DNA from: Streptomyces sp. NBC_00461
Lineage (GTDB): Bacteria; Actinomycetota; Actinomycetes; Streptomycetales; Streptomycetaceae
NCBI RefSeq assembly: GCF_036013935.1
Contig: NZ_CP107902.1
Coordinates: 6,667,001 to 6,731,000 of the forward strand
Direction of reading: 5' to 3'
Length of the DNA stretch: 64,000 bases
Positions 1-7,829 of this stretch are shown here, in pieces. The notes under the pieces were generated by a model. It was not told the origin of the DNA, made no database searches, and saw only the letters and a list, made by a program, of their open reading frames with translations. The position numbers and the translations under genes were made by a program. How positions within the stretch are numbered: position 1 is the first letter of the stretch; every line of letters begins with the position of its first letter.

Positions 1-187
1 TGTGGCCGGCGGGCGAGAATCGATCCGCCCGGCACACCGGACAGCCCTCCCGCGCCGACCGTTCTACACGGGCATGCGGCATGCGAGTGAACCACGCCAG
101 GCCCGTCCACTGTGTGCTTGACTCCTGAAGCTCAGAGGTGATCTTTGAATTGGTAGGGCATCGCCAGATCAGATTGGGGATTGCGGG

Positions 188-580
188 GTGGATAACGCCG
201 CAGAAGAACTCGGAAGATTGCGCGAACAGCTTCAGCATGCGTTTGAACTCTTCAGTGCCGATGATGTTAAATCAGCTTCTGAAACGCTGGAGAGCGTAGT
301 ACGTCAAGCAGATGAGGTTATCGCTGTCCTTAGAGAAGCTGGGGCAACCGACGCAGTTACCCTTCCTTGGGACCTTGATAGGGCATTTGCTTTGATCTCT
401 CGGGCATCCCTGGAATTCGGCGAGGGGAATGCGAGAGGTGTGGCCTCCTCGCTCAGGTCTGTTACTGAGGCTATCTCCCAAATCGACTTGGATGCAGTTG
501 CGGATATGACCTTCGGCCGCTGCGTCCATAACCTGATTACGTCGGATGACAGTAGATGCCAAGCATCTCCGCCATGCTGA
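188..580 (+). CDS. Hypothetical 130-aa helical protein
   Basis: I do not recognise this protein. It starts at a GTG, is 130 residues long, rich in Ala, Glu, Leu and Ser, and looks mostly alpha-helical with no membrane segment, signal peptide or known motif. Its base composition is well below that of the chromosome, with A/T-ending codons and AGA arginine codons, which marks it as recently acquired. Its last 25 bases overlap the start of the next gene in another frame, so the two are probably translated as a coupled pair, and this may be the soluble partner of the membrane protein that follows. No function is proposed. Confidence 0.6.
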   Translation: MDNAAEELGRLREQLQHAFELFSADDVKSASETLESVVRQADEVIAVLREAGATDAVTLPWDLDRAFALISRASLEFGEGNARGVASSLRSVTEAISQIDLDAVADMTFGRCVHNLITSDDSRCQASPPC

Positions 581-1173
581 GCGATGTTTCTCAGCGGTTC
601 CACGTTTCGTTTGGCTTCGACCTAATGGATGTGTGGCTGCTGTTCGCGTTGGCCATCGTCGTCGTTTGCCGACTTACGTGGCTGATTGCCTATTTTCGTA
701 AGATGGGCAAGCACTCCTTTAAGGCCTTGCATGTTGAAGTGTTTCCACGTGCCGGGGAGACGGAGGAGAAAAAAGTCAAACGTAACGAAGACTTCTTCGC
801 GGTTACTGTACGTCAGGAAAGCACGCTGCTAATCGTCGGCTCTATCGTGCTAGCGACATGGGCAGTATTGTTTACTACACTCAAATCAGCTCCAAGTAGA
901 GATATTTCTTCACTCAGTAGAAATCTTCTTCTCGCCAGCTCCGTTACTTTTATGATTGCGCGGACATTTTTCCGTTCGGCGGGAAGAGAAATGTCTTTTA
1001 TTGGCACAGAGGGGGCCACGGCCATTGGCTACAGTGCGTTCGCTCTAGCGCTTGCTTCGATTCTTGCAGATCTATTCAATATGGGCGGCGCTATCCTGGC
1101 GTTGATCATTGCGACCTGCCTTGTGGTCCGTGAGCTTATAGAGGTCAGGGAACTGGTTCGTTCCTATCAATAA
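556..1173 (+). CDS. Hypothetical multi-pass membrane protein
   Basis: This 205-aa protein is not recognised. It shows a hydrophobic segment at about residues 24-45, a charged cytosolic-looking stretch (EEKKVKR, about residues 70-90), then hydrophobic segments near 93-110, 120-137 and two more toward the C-terminus (about 155-195), giving four or five membrane passes. The ATG start lies inside the preceding 130-aa gene, suggesting translational coupling. GC content is low for this chromosome. Two-gene units of a small helical protein plus a membrane protein are common in accessory islands, but nothing here identifies a defence, transport or toxin family. Confidence 0.65.
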   Translation: MPSISAMLSDVSQRFHVSFGFDLMDVWLLFALAIVVVCRLTWLIAYFRKMGKHSFKALHVEVFPRAGETEEKKVKRNEDFFAVTVRQESTLLIVGSIVLATWAVLFTTLKSAPSRDISSLSRNLLLASSVTFMIARTFFRSAGREMSFIGTEGATAIGYSAFALALASILADLFNMGGAILALIIATCLVVRELIEVRELVRSYQ

Positions 1174-1700
1174 GCCTCTAAGGCGCACCTTGGGCCGCGC
1201 TTTGTGCCCCACGCCGGCGATCCAGACCCTGCTGGTGACGAGTCACGTATGCCCGTGCCTTGTGCACGGTTGCTCTCGTCTACCGCCCAACGGCGAGGCC
1301 CCGTTCAACCTCACTCCCTGTTTGCGCGTGACTTGTCTCCAGCAAGGACAAAGTGTAGGTGCCAATAAGTATGGTTCCCGCACTTCCTGCGGCGGCATCT
1401 GCACACGTCGGGTGCATAATCGTGCTGGATCAGGTGATGTGCCCCGCAAGATTCAAACCTGCACACACGGCCCCGGAGGCTCCTTCGGGGCCTTGGCGCT
1501 ACAAGACGTCACGGCGCTACACCCTGCACATGGCAGGCCCGGCGGGAGCTGAGGTACAAGCCAGGAACTCCGGTGGGAGGCAGCGCACGCCTCATGACAC
1601 GGTGCTCGCCACGCGTGGACTATCTGTGGACGCGGGCAGTCGAACATCACGGATACTGCGGTGGGGTGGTTTTTCTGGCCGGGCAGCATCTGATCCGTGA
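1174..1700. other. Gene-free stretch with tRNA-Arg remnant
   Basis: No credible gene is seen. Short open frames exist on both strands but none has a ribosome site or protein-like composition. The one structured item is a 42-base copy of the 3' half of tRNA-Arg (1439-1480), followed at once by a hairpin (1469-1492, arms GGCCCCG/CGGGGCC). This looks like an insertion scar or element junction between the low-GC genes on the left and the NACHT gene on the right. Confidence 0.6.
1439..1480 (+). repeat. Decayed att-like copy of tRNA-Arg 3' half
   Basis: This segment matches 11790-11833, the 3' half of tRNA-Arg(CCG), in the same orientation. Relative to the intact copy it lacks two bases in the acceptor stem and has four substitutions, all transitions (three G to A, one T to C). 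The match runs from the acceptor stem through the T arm into the anticodon loop. Direct repeats of a tRNA 3' end are what site-specific integration leaves at the ends of an AICE, so this is the best candidate for the left attachment site, although it has drifted. Confidence 0.6.
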
Positions 1701-3815
1701 CTAAATTTGTCTTGCGAGATGGCGTTGAAGGTCAACATGTCTGAACTGGTAAACGGCGCCAACTTGTCGTAGGACGCCACGAACCTCATGAGCGTCTTGC
1801 AGAAATGCTGCCAATCGCCAAGGGGCTCTCCCCTCCACTGCTAGGAGTATACGGGCAGCTGTGTAAACCCCCCAAGCAGCATAACTGCATGCAAACATTG
1901 GGCCCACGGTGACGAGGATGGATATGAGCACCGGAGGTGCAAGTATGAAAAACGTGCCACGGTTCAGACTTGGGAAAGTCATAGCTGCGACGAGCAGCGA
2001 AATGTAGATTGACCACTGGAATGCAACCATCCTGAATGCGTGACGATCATTTCGGAGAGAAATGAATGGTCCTGTGGCTCGTTGCAAATCGGGTGCGACT
2101 TGATGCATTCCCATAGATATGACCGTGATAGCCACCCAGAGCAAGCCAGTGAACACCCCCAGGAACGGGGACCCGGTGCCAATCCCTGTTCCCCAGCCCA
2201 TCACGACACCGGTGAGTATCGAGAGAACTGCCTTGTCTTTGCGTTGAGTGGGATTTCCGGCTGTCCAGCCGAGACGAGCGCTCGGGTTAGTCGTCAGCCT
2301 ACCGCCAGCTGTAGTGAATCCAACAAAGAATCCAGCGAAAAGTCCGACCGTTAGGGAATTGAACAAGCTGGTCAACATCGCAGAAGTCAACGCTGCCGCT
2401 ATTGCAGCCGGAAGTCCGAAGATGGCGGCCATCGCGATTCTGAGCTTAACGTTTGATGTCGCTGAATACAATTCCCACCATGCAATATCAATGGAGCCCG
2501 AGGCGTCGAACTCTTGATGCTTGGCAAGCTGAGTTAGCGTCTTGGTTGCCCTGGCTCCTGTCCATCGTGGCGGCCGTTGATTTCCTGGTCGATACACAGC
2601 AGGTATGAACGCTGAAAACAGGTGAGATTCGATGTCTGCCTGAGTTGGGAATCTGGATACATTCAGCAACTCGCTTGGGTGCGGAATGCCGCCTATGGGC
2701 TCACCGGCACGAGGGTTGTAGATGGCTCTAGCCAAGAATACAAAGAGAGGTCTACTGAGTGTTCGACCTAGGGGGCTAGCTTCGTTTATCTCTTGGAGGA
2801 GAGTTCCCCATCGATCGTTGCGAGACGCATTCGTGCCTCCAAAGCGGACCAGGTATTCGCGGACTCGCTGAAGGGTCAATGGGAGCAGCGTGATAACGGC
2901 TCCACCGTTCAACCCCTCTTCTCCTGTGCCACCTCCTGTTACGACTTGCCTATACTCGGCTGTGCGGCAGGAAATCACAATTGGCTGCCTGTATGAAATC
3001 TCCTCGTTAATAAGAGCCAAGGCTTTGGCGCGCAGTTGCTCCGGAAGCTCATCCAGGCCGTCAAGTACCGGGATAACCAGTCGGTTGTCCAATAGTTCTC
3101 GTGCCAGAATTTTTTCATCTACCCTGTTTTTGGAGCGCAATGAGAGAGCTTGATGGTCCTGAGATATTTTGCGAGTCATCCACGACAGAAAACCCTCCAG
3201 GTCTGGGTTCCATGACGCCAACGAGAACAACATAGGAACTGCTTCTCCGCTTTCTCGTCGAGCCAGTATCGAAAGGATGAGTCGAATCAATAGGACAGTT
3301 TTCCCAGCTCCTGGATCGCCGAGAATTATGAGACGTCGAGTAGGTGTGCGCTCCAGGAATACTTTGTCGATCTCGCTACCTTCACCGGCAAGATGACTCA
3401 ATTCCTGTGCCCAGTGAGTGTGGTCACTGAATGGGCCTCCCGGCCAACTGTTGGCTACCTGCATGATGGAGGTCCAAGAGCTGGATATTTCACCTTCCGC
3501 GGCTGTCCACGCTACGGGAAGTGGATAAGGGTCGTTCAGACGCCTTAGCTGAGATTCACGCTCCCACTGCTGGCCGACGGCCTGTGCTAGCTGATCAGCT
3601 CGCTCACCGAGCGGTGTGTTGACTGCGTCATCGCCATTCTCTTTTCCCAGCCCGGTAAGAAGCAATGCAGGAAGGCCCAGCAAACCCATGACCAGGCCCA
3701 CGGTGTCGGCAAGGTCGCCAGCCCTGTTCAGGCCGTCTCGGAGGTACCAGGCCACTCCAGCAATGACGGACGTTCCGTACATGATCCAGAACCACTTGCC
3801 GATCCGGCGCCTCAT
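1701..3815 (-). CDS. NACHT NTPase with multi-pass membrane C-terminus
   Basis: This 704-aa protein has two hydrophobic segments at the N-terminus (about residues 8-25 and 37-55), then a NACHT-type P-loop ATPase: Walker A GDPGAGKT near residues 166-173, Walker B VLDGLDELP near 248-256, and a sensor-like ISCRTAEY about 25 residues later. After about residue 445 come several hydrophobic segments, and the last 40 residues are again hydrophilic. NACHT proteins are STAND signalling ATPases that oligomerise on activation, and some bacterial members are reported to protect against phage. Here the likely output is at the membrane. GC is low compared with the chromosome. The start is preceded by an AAGGAA site. 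Its place at the edge of an integrative element suggests cargo, and defence is an inference only. Confidence 0.8.
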   Translation of the reverse strand: MRRRIGKWFWIMYGTSVIAGVAWYLRDGLNRAGDLADTVGLVMGLLGLPALLLTGLGKENGDDAVNTPLGERADQLAQAVGQQWERESQLRRLNDPYPLPVAWTAAEGEISSSWTSIMQVANSWPGGPFSDHTHWAQELSHLAGEGSEIDKVFLERTPTRRLIILGDPGAGKTVLLIRLILSILARRESGEAVPMLFSLASWNPDLEGFLSWMTRKISQDHQALSLRSKNRVDEKILARELLDNRLVIPVLDGLDELPEQLRAKALALINEEISYRQPIVISCRTAEYRQVVTGGGTGEEGLNGGAVITLLPLTLQRVREYLVRFGGTNASRNDRWGTLLQEINEASPLGRTLSRPLFVFLARAIYNPRAGEPIGGIPHPSELLNVSRFPTQADIESHLFSAFIPAVYRPGNQRPPRWTGARATKTLTQLAKHQEFDASGSIDIAWWELYSATSNVKLRIAMAAIFGLPAAIAAALTSAMLTSLFNSLTVGLFAGFFVGFTTAGGRLTTNPSARLGWTAGNPTQRKDKAVLSILTGVVMGWGTGIGTGSPFLGVFTGLLWVAITVISMGMHQVAPDLQRATGPFISLRNDRHAFRMVAFQWSIYISLLVAAMTFPSLNRGTFFILAPPVLISILVTVGPMFACSYAAWGVYTAARILLAVEGRAPWRLAAFLQDAHEVRGVLRQVGAVYQFRHVDLQRHLARQI

Positions 3816-3968
3816 GGGCGTTCCTTATCTCCGACCTGGTGCTTCTCACGTGAGAAAGCAGTGCCCTACTTTCCCACGTAAGCAACATAGTTGGGGGTCT
3901 TGCATGCCCAATGGCACCTGTTGAAGGAGCGGGTCCTCTCGCGGCGGGGTCCTGTTGGCACTCAGGTT

Positions 3969-4128
3969 GGCGTAGCGGCTTTGGGGTGGCGCTGCTTTGG
4001 CGCGAGTGATCATGGCCCCGTAAGCTTCCGGCGCGTCGGGCAGTCTGTGGACCTGCCCGGTAAGGCACGACGTTGGGGCCATGATCTTCGAGGCTCGCGC
4101 CAAAGTGGCTCCGTAAAGCCGCGTAGCC
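3969..4128. repeat. Long imperfect inverted repeat, possible sso/clt
   Basis: Arms at 3969-4019 and 4075-4128 are near-complementary. Shared blocks are GGC.AGCGGCTTT-type ends, CTTTGGCGCGAG in the middle and ATCATGGCCCC next to the loop. The roughly 55-base loop contains its own 7-bp hairpin (CGGGCAG / CTGCCCG, 4037-4059). Large stem-loops of this sort in small Streptomyces elements serve as single-strand origins (for example the sti locus of pIJ101) or as the cis-acting transfer site. Position next to the repressor and transfer genes fits either role, which is inferred. Confidence 0.55.
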
Positions 4129-4234
4129 GACCGCCCCAGCCACGACGTAGCTCTTTCTGGGCATCAGGTGGCTGAACGCTTTGAGCGCGGCGCGGGCGTC
4201 GGCTGGGCTGGAGCGGGGCGGAGACAGGAGCGCA

Positions 4235-4255
4235 GGCCCGGCCGGGGGCCGGGCC
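4235..4255 (-). terminator. Hairpin downstream of gntR
   Basis: A perfect 9-bp stem (GGCCCGGCC / GGCCGGGCC) closes a 3-base loop about 65 bases past the stop codon of the leftward GntR gene. There is no T-run, as is usual for Streptomyces terminators. Confidence 0.5.
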
Positions 4256-4320
4256 GCGCGCGGTGAGCGGAGCGAGCCGTCTTGATGACGTGGAGAAAGT
4301 CTGAGCCAACTGAGGTTCGG

Positions 4321-5061
4321 CTACAGCCTGAATGACAGTTCCAGATCGTCGCCGGGAAGGTGGAACTCCTCCAGGGCCAGCGGCTTGTCCCTCTCCGCGA
4401 GCGTCACGCGGATGACGTGCAGGAGCGGGACGCCTTCGGGAAGGCGGAGGGTCTGGGCCTGGTCCGGTAGAGGCATGCGGGTACGGACGTACTCCGTGAA
4501 GTGGAGTACGTGATCCAACGCGGCGAGCGCCACGTAGAGATCCGGTGCCGGCGGCGGTGCCTCTTCCTCGTACTTCGTGCCGACCAAAACAGAGAACGGC
4601 ACGTGCGTGCGGTGGAGTTGGCGGAGGCGGCCGTGGTCGGCGGTCTGCAACGCGTCGTACGTGAACATCGGCTCGCCTGGTGGGATGCGGAGGAGGTCCG
4701 CCAATTCCAAGGGGGCGTCCGTGCGAGTGGATACCGGTGGCTCGGCGTTCGTCCACTGGATGCCGTCGGCCTCCATGTACCGGCCGTCGGGGGCCAGACG
4801 TACGCCGCGCGGGCGCGTGAGGCTTGGGCGGCTCTGGGGTGAGCGGGCGAATGTGCCTCGGCCCATGATCGCCTCTACTAGGCCGGATGCCCGTAGCTCC
4901 GTGAGGCCCTGACGGACTGTGGGACGCGTCACGCCGAACTGCTTTGCCAACGCCTCCTCGGAGGGGAGCGGTTGGCCGGCGGGGAAGGTGCCGTTCAGGA
5001 TGCCTTCGCGCAGGTAGTCGGCGATCTGCCGATACTTCGGCTGCGTGTTCTTCGGCGGCAT
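4321..5061 (-). CDS. GntR/HutC-family transfer repressor (KorSA-like)
   Basis: This 246-aa regulator has an N-terminal winged helix-turn-helix typical of GntR proteins (about residues 8-75, with the signature PLPSEEALAKQFGVTRPTVRQ) followed by a UTRA effector-binding domain of the HutC subfamily ending in LALEEFHLPGDDLELSF. In pSAM2-type elements the GntR regulator KorSA represses transfer and replication genes so the element stays integrated. It is transcribed divergently from the transfer operon, with two sets of palindromes in the gap that are plausible operators. A GGAGGG ribosome site precedes the ATG. The effector is unknown. Confidence 0.85.
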   Translation of the reverse strand: MPPKNTQPKYRQIADYLREGILNGTFPAGQPLPSEEALAKQFGVTRPTVRQGLTELRASGLVEAIMGRGTFARSPQSRPSLTRPRGVRLAPDGRYMEADGIQWTNAEPPVSTRTDAPLELADLLRIPPGEPMFTYDALQTADHGRLRQLHRTHVPFSVLVGTKYEEEAPPPAPDLYVALAALDHVLHFTEYVRTRMPLPDQAQTLRLPEGVPLLHVIRVTLAERDKPLALEEFHLPGDDLELSFRL

Positions 5062-5097
5062 GCAAGCCCTCCACGGCCGTGATCAATACGTTCGATG

Positions 5098-5130
5098 TTC
5101 CATGAGTGGAAGCACCTTCCACGCGTGGAA
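5098..5130. promoter_or_regulatory. Tandem TTCCA-N4-TGGAA palindromes
   Basis: Two 14-bp palindromes, at 5098-5111 and 5117-5130, share the arms TTCCA/TGGAA. The second, TTCCACGCGTGGAA, is perfect throughout. Their centres are 19 bp apart, about two helical turns. They lie 37-69 bases upstream of the gntR start and are likely operators for it or for a second regulator. Confidence 0.6.
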
Positions 5131-5153
5131 CACCATCCCTCATCACAAGACGG

Positions 5154-5206
5154 TTGACAACCCGTACTACGGGTCGCCACTCTGGACCCGGCGCCCGTAC
5201 TACGGG
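5154..5206 (+). promoter_or_regulatory. Transfer-operon promoter with twin operators
   Basis: A consensus -35 TTGACA (5154-5159) directly abuts the palindrome CCCGTACTACGGG at 5161-5173, and an identical 13-bp palindrome recurs at 5194-5206, 33 bp downstream. No convincing -10 box is visible at the usual distance. A dimeric repressor bound here would cover the promoter of the rightward transfer operon, and GntR is the obvious candidate. Confidence 0.6.
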
Positions 5207-5263
5207 TGGTCTAGCAGCCCGAAGGATCAGCCTTCGGGTGCCAGAGATGAGGAGTTCAGATCA

Positions 5264-5605
5264 GTGGCAAGCCTTCCGATCGACACCGCGAAGTTCACGG
5301 GGATCATCTGTGCCGTACCCCCGGCTCCGCGGATTGCGAATCGTGAGACCGGTCAGCTTCGTGTTGACCGTGACACCGGCAAGACCGTGTACCAGGTCGG
5401 TCTCTGCCTGATGGCTGGGTCATCGGCGGACGTGGTGAACGTGAGCGTCGCCGGTGAGCCGGCCGGTGTGCAGCTCGGTATGCCCGTGGCCGTACGGGAC
5501 CTGGTCGCCACGCCGTGGGAGAACGACGGGCGGCACGGGGTTGCATTCCGTGCGGCGGAGATCCGGCCCCTGAGCGCTCCGGCGGGGAAGGGGGCCGGGC
5601 AGTGA
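5264..5605 (+). CDS. AICE transfer-region hypothetical protein
   Basis: This 113-aa protein resembles the small conserved protein found directly upstream of the Tra/FtsK gene in many Streptomyces AICEs. It contains the run LRVDRDTGKTVYQVGL and a C-terminal AVRDLVATPW segment, and looks like a compact beta-rich domain. No enzymatic motif is seen. I chose the GTG at 5264 because a GAGGAG site (5249-5254) lies nine bases upstream. A longer reading from 5045 would run through the operator palindromes and is unlikely. The stop overlaps the tra start by ATGA-type coupling. Confidence 0.75.
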   Translation: MASLPIDTAKFTGIICAVPPAPRIANRETGQLRVDRDTGKTVYQVGLCLMAGSSADVVNVSVAGEPAGVQLGMPVAVRDLVATPWENDGRHGVAFRAAEIRPLSAPAGKGAGQ

Positions 5606-6927
5606 TGACCCTGGCCTCCTCCACCTCCTCGGCCGGGACGGTCTGGCCGAGTTGGGTTCTGGTGGTGGCCGCAGTGCTGGTGTCGGGTCTGCTTCTCGCA
5701 GGCCCGGCCCTGCGCCGCCGCTACCCCGTGGCCTGGTGGCTGTTACTCGGCTTCCCGGTCCTGGTCGTCCGGGTGATGCGCACCTGGCGGCCGTTGATGG
5801 CCGGGTGCGGACTCGCCGTGAGTCGTCGGCCGGCGCTGACCGTGGTGTCAGGGCTCGTCGGCAACGGGGCACCTCCGCCTCAGCCGCGCGTTCCCCGGTA
5901 CGGGCTCATACGCCCGACCGGCGGCGGGTTCTGGCTACTGGTACGGCTGTTGCCGGGGCAGGTGCCCGAGGACTTCGTCAAGGCGGCGCCCGCCATGGCG
6001 GAGGACTGGCAGGTCCACGGGGTGCGAGTTACCTCCTGGAGGCCGGGAGTCGTACGGATCGCCGCCTCGGTGGCCGATCCCCTGGCCACTCCTCGGCTGC
6101 CGAAACAGCGCGGGCCCAGTCAGCTGCTCCGGGTCGCTGTGGGCGTGCTGGAGACCGGTGTTGCCTGGGTCATCGACCTGCGCCGCGTGCCGCACTGGCT
6201 CATCGTCGGTGCCACTCGGTCCGGCAAGTCGACGTTGATCAACGCACTGGTAGCGGGCCTGGCTCCGCAACCGGTCGCGCTGGTCGGCATCGACTGCAAG
6301 GGCGGCATGGAACTGTCGCTCTACGAGCCGCGATTGTCGGCGCTGGCGACCAACCGCGAGCAAGCGGTTCGGCTCCTGGCGGCGCTCGTCGACCTGACGC
6401 TCGACCGCATGACCGTCTGCCGGGCGGCCCGGGTACGCAACATCTGGGGTCTGTCGGAAAAGGAACGCCCGGTCCCCGTCGTCGTGATCGTCGACGAGAT
6501 CGCGGAACTGTTCCTCGTCGCGAGCCGCAACGAGAAAGACGAAGCGCATGCCGCCGGTACGGCGTTGATCCGGCTCGCCCAACTCGGCGCGGCGCTCGGG
6601 GTGTTCCTCGTTGTGGCCGGCCAGCGGGTGGGTTCCGACCTGGGGCCAGGCGTCACGGCACTGCGGGCCCAGCTCGGAGGGCGCGTGTGCCACCGCGTGG
6701 CCGATCCCGGTACAGCGGAAATGGCACTCGGAGACCTCAATCCCGACGCGCTCAAGGCTGCCCAAGCCATCACGCCGGAACAGGCCGGTACGGCCGTGCT
6801 GGCCTCCGGCGACGGCTGGGAACGTGCCCGCTCACACCTGATCACCGAGGCAGACGCGGAAGTCATCGCGGCCGAGTACGAGTACCTCGCGCCGGTCCTA
6901 CCCGAGTTGCTCACCGAGGCCAAGTGA
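5605..6927 (+). CDS. tra: FtsK/SpoIIIE-type conjugal DNA translocase Tra
   Basis: This 440-aa protein has two N-terminal hydrophobic segments (about residues 12-30 and 36-50) and an FtsK/SpoIIIE motor domain with Walker A GATRSGKST near residue 202 and Walker B VVIVDEIAEL near 293. Streptomyces Tra proteins of this kind form a membrane ring that moves double-stranded plasmid DNA between hyphae at the clt site, unlike relaxase-based conjugation. The ATG overlaps the preceding stop codon, so the two are coupled. A GTG one codon earlier (5602) is an alternative start. Length and motifs match the TraSA family. Confidence 0.9.
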   Translation: MTLASSTSSAGTVWPSWVLVVAAVLVSGLLLAGPALRRRYPVAWWLLLGFPVLVVRVMRTWRPLMAGCGLAVSRRPALTVVSGLVGNGAPPPQPRVPRYGLIRPTGGGFWLLVRLLPGQVPEDFVKAAPAMAEDWQVHGVRVTSWRPGVVRIAASVADPLATPRLPKQRGPSQLLRVAVGVLETGVAWVIDLRRVPHWLIVGATRSGKSTLINALVAGLAPQPVALVGIDCKGGMELSLYEPRLSALATNREQAVRLLAALVDLTLDRMTVCRAARVRNIWGLSEKERPVPVVVIVDEIAELFLVASRNEKDEAHAAGTALIRLAQLGAALGVFLVVAGQRVGSDLGPGVTALRAQLGGRVCHRVADPGTAEMALGDLNPDALKAAQAITPEQAGTAVLASGDGWERARSHLITEADAEVIAAEYEYLAPVLPELLTEAK

Positions 6928-6939
6928 GAGGGGGCTGTC

Positions 6940-7134
6940 GTGTTGGTTTCCATGTCGGCCGTACTGCTGCTCGGCCTGTGCATCTGGTTCCTGCTGCGCA
7001 TCCGCTACCTGCGTTGGGCGGACACGCTGCTCTGCGGAACCTTCGGCTTCCTGGTGGCAAAGACCGTGGCCGCGCCAGTGGTTCAGGCAGTCCTCGTCGC
7101 CGTCAGCGGGTTCCTCGGCCAACTCCGCTTCTGA
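6940..7134 (+). CDS. Small two-pass membrane protein, spread-like
   Basis: This 64-aa peptide begins at a GTG after a GAGAGGGGG site and is mostly hydrophobic, with two probable membrane helices (about residues 3-19 and 33-57) and a short basic loop between. Its position right after tra matches the spd (spread) genes of Streptomyces plasmids, whose small membrane proteins help the element move along mycelium after transfer. Sequence similarity to a given Spd protein was not tested. Confidence 0.65.
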   Translation: MLVSMSAVLLLGLCIWFLLRIRYLRWADTLLCGTFGFLVAKTVAAPVVQAVLVAVSGFLGQLRF

Positions 7135-7176
7135 AGCGACCTCACCCGATGTCCGAACAAGAGAGGTGGGCGAGCC

Positions 7177-7467
7177 ATGCCCAAGTACGAAATCCGCTCC
7201 GGCGAGCGGGCTGCGTTCATCGCCGGCCTGCGGGAGCTGGCGGACTTCCTCACCGCGAACCCCAGTGTCCTCGTCCCGCGCAACGCGTCGTTCGGTGTCT
7301 TCGTCGACGCAGCCGACCCCACCGCTCGCAGGGAGGGCGCGGAACACGTCGCCACCCCGCTCGGCGCCTCGGTGGAGGACCTCGGCGAGGGCTACTACGC
7401 CGCACGCCGTGCCTTCGGACCGATTGCGTTCAACGTCGTCGCGATCCCGCCCAAGGAACAGCGGTGA
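7177..7467 (+). CDS. AICE conserved hypothetical protein
   Basis: This 96-aa soluble protein starts at an ATG after GAGAGGTGGG. It contains a helical N-terminus (ERAAFIAGLRELADFL) and a mixed C-terminal half ending in FNVVAIPPKEQR. I know no function for it. It lies within the transfer/replication operon in the same direction, with codon use like its neighbours. Similar small proteins are common between tra and rep in AICEs. Confidence 0.6.
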   Translation: MPKYEIRSGERAAFIAGLRELADFLTANPSVLVPRNASFGVFVDAADPTARREGAEHVATPLGASVEDLGEGYYAARRAFGPIAFNVVAIPPKEQR

Positions 7468-7571
7468 TCGCCCGTATGACGGGCTCCCGACGGGGCGCGA
7501 AGTCGCCAAACCCGACCCCGTCAGGAACCCACTCCATCCGCCACATGAGCAGTGAAAGGAGTACTCACACT

Positions 7572-7829
7572 TTGTCCACCGCGCATCGTTCGCGCAAATC
7601 CCCTCTGCCGGAGTGCGAACTCAGGGTCGTCGACTCCGAGGTGTCGACCTGCGACGGACGGGAACAGATCGTCCTCGTCGGGCTCGACGGTTTGGAGCGG
7701 CACCTGTGCCCGGCACACGCCGCAGCACTCTGGCTCACAGACCCGACACTCCGGTTCAGCGCCAAGACCCGTACGGAAGCAATCGCTGCCGTGATGTCGC
7801 AGGCGTTCGGAGGCGGTGGTCGGCAATGA
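7572..7829 (+). CDS. Small AICE protein preceding repSA
   Basis: This 85-aa protein has no recognised domain. Its middle part carries two cysteines and a histidine (STCDG, HLCPAH), which could form a small metal site. I chose the TTG at 7572 because GAAAGGAG lies about ten bases upstream. An in-frame ATG at 7545 is the alternative. The stop overlaps the repSA start by four bases (ATGA), so the two are probably coupled. Confidence 0.55.
   Translation: MSTAHRSRKSPLPECELRVVDSEVSTCDGREQIVLVGLDGLERHLCPAHAAALWLTDPTLRFSAKTRTEAIAAVMSQAFGGGGRQ

Larger units (their letters stand above)
3816..4320. other. Non-coding region with origin-like repeat
   Basis: No gene is supported between the NACHT gene and the GntR gene, which converge in transcription direction (both leftward) but are separated by about 500 bases. 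The region holds a large imperfect inverted repeat (3969-4128) and a tight GC hairpin (4235-4255). GC content rises sharply here from the low-GC NACHT gene to the high-GC transfer region, so a composition boundary falls inside it. Confidence 0.6.

Noticed and set aside
1190..1552. Open frames across the tRNA remnant
   Set aside because: They translate the tRNA copy itself (a run like PARFKPAHTAPEA), a well-known artefact that also appears at 11800-11850 over the real tRNA.
5045..5263. N-terminal extension of the small transfer protein
   Set aside because: It would run through both operator pairs and the -35 box, and a better start with GAGGAG lies at 5264.
5652..7829. Open frame of about 725 codons overlapping tra
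   Set aside because: Most of it is Arg/Gly/Pro-rich shadow of tra in another frame. Only its last 85 codons, after a ribosome site, are called as a gene.
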